Shown here piece after piece: positions 62,720-64,000 of a DNA stretch of 64,000 nt. Location: assembly GCA_003342815.1 (NCBI GenBank), contig PTEX01000015.1, positions 2,422,461-2,486,460 on the forward strand, given 5' to 3'. The translations under genes and the position numbers were made by a program. The stretch comes from Eudromia elegans (Eukaryota; Chordata; Aves; Tinamiformes; Tinamidae). Numbering within the stretch: position 1 is the stretch's first letter; each line of letters starts with the position of its first letter. The notes below the pieces were generated by a model. That model was not told the origin of the DNA. It saw only the letters and a program-made list of their open reading frames with translations, and searched no databases.

Positions 62720-62815
62720 CTGTAATTAATAACCTCTCCAAAATAGCTACACATCAGAAAAAGACAGTCTATGTCTGCCAACTTTTGACAAGAATTGCAA
62801 AAGGAAAAAGACTTG
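62720..62815 (+). CDS. TERF1: TERF1 (TRF1) exon 2, TRFH domain continued
   Basis: The exon is 96 bases long. Its first two bases, CT, complete a codon split after the G that ends exon 1 (giving alanine). The 32 codons then read AVINNLSKIATHQKKTVYVC and QLLTRIAKGKRL, which align with the second and third helices of the TRFH domain in vertebrate TRF1 (pattern AEAII..L......IYICQFLTRIA.GK.L in human). It ends with one base of the next codon before the donor GTAAG at 62816-62820. The split-codon phase at both ends agrees with exon 1. The exon is too short to appear as a long open frame, so it was found by extending the splice frame. Confidence 0.93.
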
Positions 62816-64000
62816 GTAAGTATTATGTTTGTTTTTGATTGCTTGTTTATTTTTTACACTTCATTTTTGCTTAAGGAGAATATTTCCATGAACTTGTACA
62901 AAGATGTATTTTATATGCTTTCATGTAGCTATTACTAAGTAAATAAAATGTCTGACCTCACTTTCTTACTGCTTATATTCCACTTATAACTGAGCTGTAT
63001 GCAATTCTGGTGATAATCTGAGCTGCCTAATTTAGTAGCTTTGAGCTTGAATGCTTCTGTAATTTGTAAATTACAGGTCTTTCTGCCACAACAGTATCAA
63101 GAGAAGAGATTGATTTAAAAAGACTATCTGCACATGTAAAGTGGGGAGTTTGTTTCCTCGCATAAAAATCTTGAAGCTATGTTGTGTGTGTGTGTGAGAC
63201 AGTAGGTGTGAGAATACAAATGAAAATGAGTGCCTTTCTCCTGTACAGAAGGTCATAAGAGATTCAGAGAGCAGCTCCTTGGGAGTTATAGGCACTGTAG
63301 TCTTCTGTTTGGCCATGTTCATTATCTACTGATTCTGCTTTTGTGCTCGAGTTTCTGGCACACTTAATTCTTTCTCTGAAAATCCTCACTGCTTGTTAAA
63401 ATACTTACATTCTTATGATATTAAAATAAGCATCATATTCACTTAAATGAAGCAAGGATTAAAAAAACCTTCTGTGGGGCAAGAGAGCTTATATGATATT
63501 GCTCAGGTTTTTGTCTTTTGAGTTATCTTGTATCTGGTATCAAATACTAACATTTTTTTCAGTCTTGCTGAAATTGTTTACATACTGTCTTAAAGATTGG
63601 GGTGATCCTGACTGTAAGGAATAAGGAGAGAGATTCTGCTATGGTGTTATGTAAAAGGTAGGAGTAAGAATGGCTATAGTTAAGTGAACACCGTGAGCTA
63701 AACTGGCCCTGTTAGTGAGGGAAGCAGTTCCTTGCACCTGCCAGCTCCTCCTGCATCTGATCTGCCAGCACACTCATCTGTGCAGATGTGCAGTGAGGGG
63801 ACTGGAAAATTCCTGCAGAAGGAAGAAGGAAAGGCTCATGCTCTGGGCTAATTTTTCTGCCAGATCCCGTCACCGATCCTGCTTGCTGGGAATTGGCATA
63901 AATTTTTATGTTAGTACAGCAGATGAGGTGACATGGGTGATTACTTCTACTTTTTTTATGATCATGCTTTGTTACTTTGCTTGGATTTTCCTCTAGAAAA
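62816..64000 (+). other. TERF1: TERF1 intron 2 (5' part)
   Basis: The intron starts GTAAG and runs to the window edge. I looked for the next TRFH exon (a stretch expected to begin with an acidic residue and lead into the ESALMIW-like helix) and did not find it. A GT microsatellite lies near 63183-63197. The open frame at 63715-63996 has no recognisable domain. Confidence 0.8.

Overview
This window looks like a piece of a bird genome. The evidence is three copies of the CR1 LINE, vertebrate exon/intron structure with GT/AG splice sites, long AT-rich introns with a few sharp CpG-rich patches, and two recognisable genes. The gene pair KCNB2 then TERF1, both on the plus strand, is the order known from human chromosome 8q, so this is a conserved amniote linkage. 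A run of exactly 100 Ns inside a tandem repeat marks an assembly gap. I cannot name the species from the sequence alone.

Layout. Positions 1-43634 are read as the 3' part of the long last coding intron of KCNB2. The intron contains two 3'-end CR1 fragments (1366-1555 and 28318-28630), one copy of an older repeat (about 1575-1690), a 48-bp minisatellite broken by the gap (7536-7874), two adjacent perfect hairpins (6345-6393), a homeodomain/POU motif cluster followed by a CpG-rich patch (15410-16110), a second very CpG-dense patch with a perfect CRE (36821-36971), and several simple repeats. Positions 43635-45803 are the last coding exon of KCNB2 (Kv2.2), running from inside S1 to the stop codon. 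The 3' UTR follows; its end is uncertain.

The intergenic stretch (about 46 to 59 kb) is AT-rich. It holds a palindromic old repeat (46945-47130) related to the one at about 1.6 kb, and an internally deleted CR1 (55787-56985). At about 59.1 kb composition switches to a CpG island with NRF1, CRE, GT-box and CCAAT motifs. This is the promoter of TERF1 (TRF1, shelterin). TERF1 exon 1 (59569-59740) and exon 2 (62720-62815) encode the start of the TRFH dimerisation domain; the rest lies beyond the window.

The two genes have unrelated jobs: a neuronal delayed-rectifier potassium channel and a telomere-binding protein. They appear to be neighbours by ancestry, not by function. I found no operon, CRISPR array, intact transposon or novel multi-gene system. 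The best leads are the intronic CpG/CRE patch, the short N-terminus of TERF1 lacking the mammalian acidic domain, the palindromic old repeat family, and the minisatellite at the gap. Most other open reading frames here look like chance frames in non-coding DNA.
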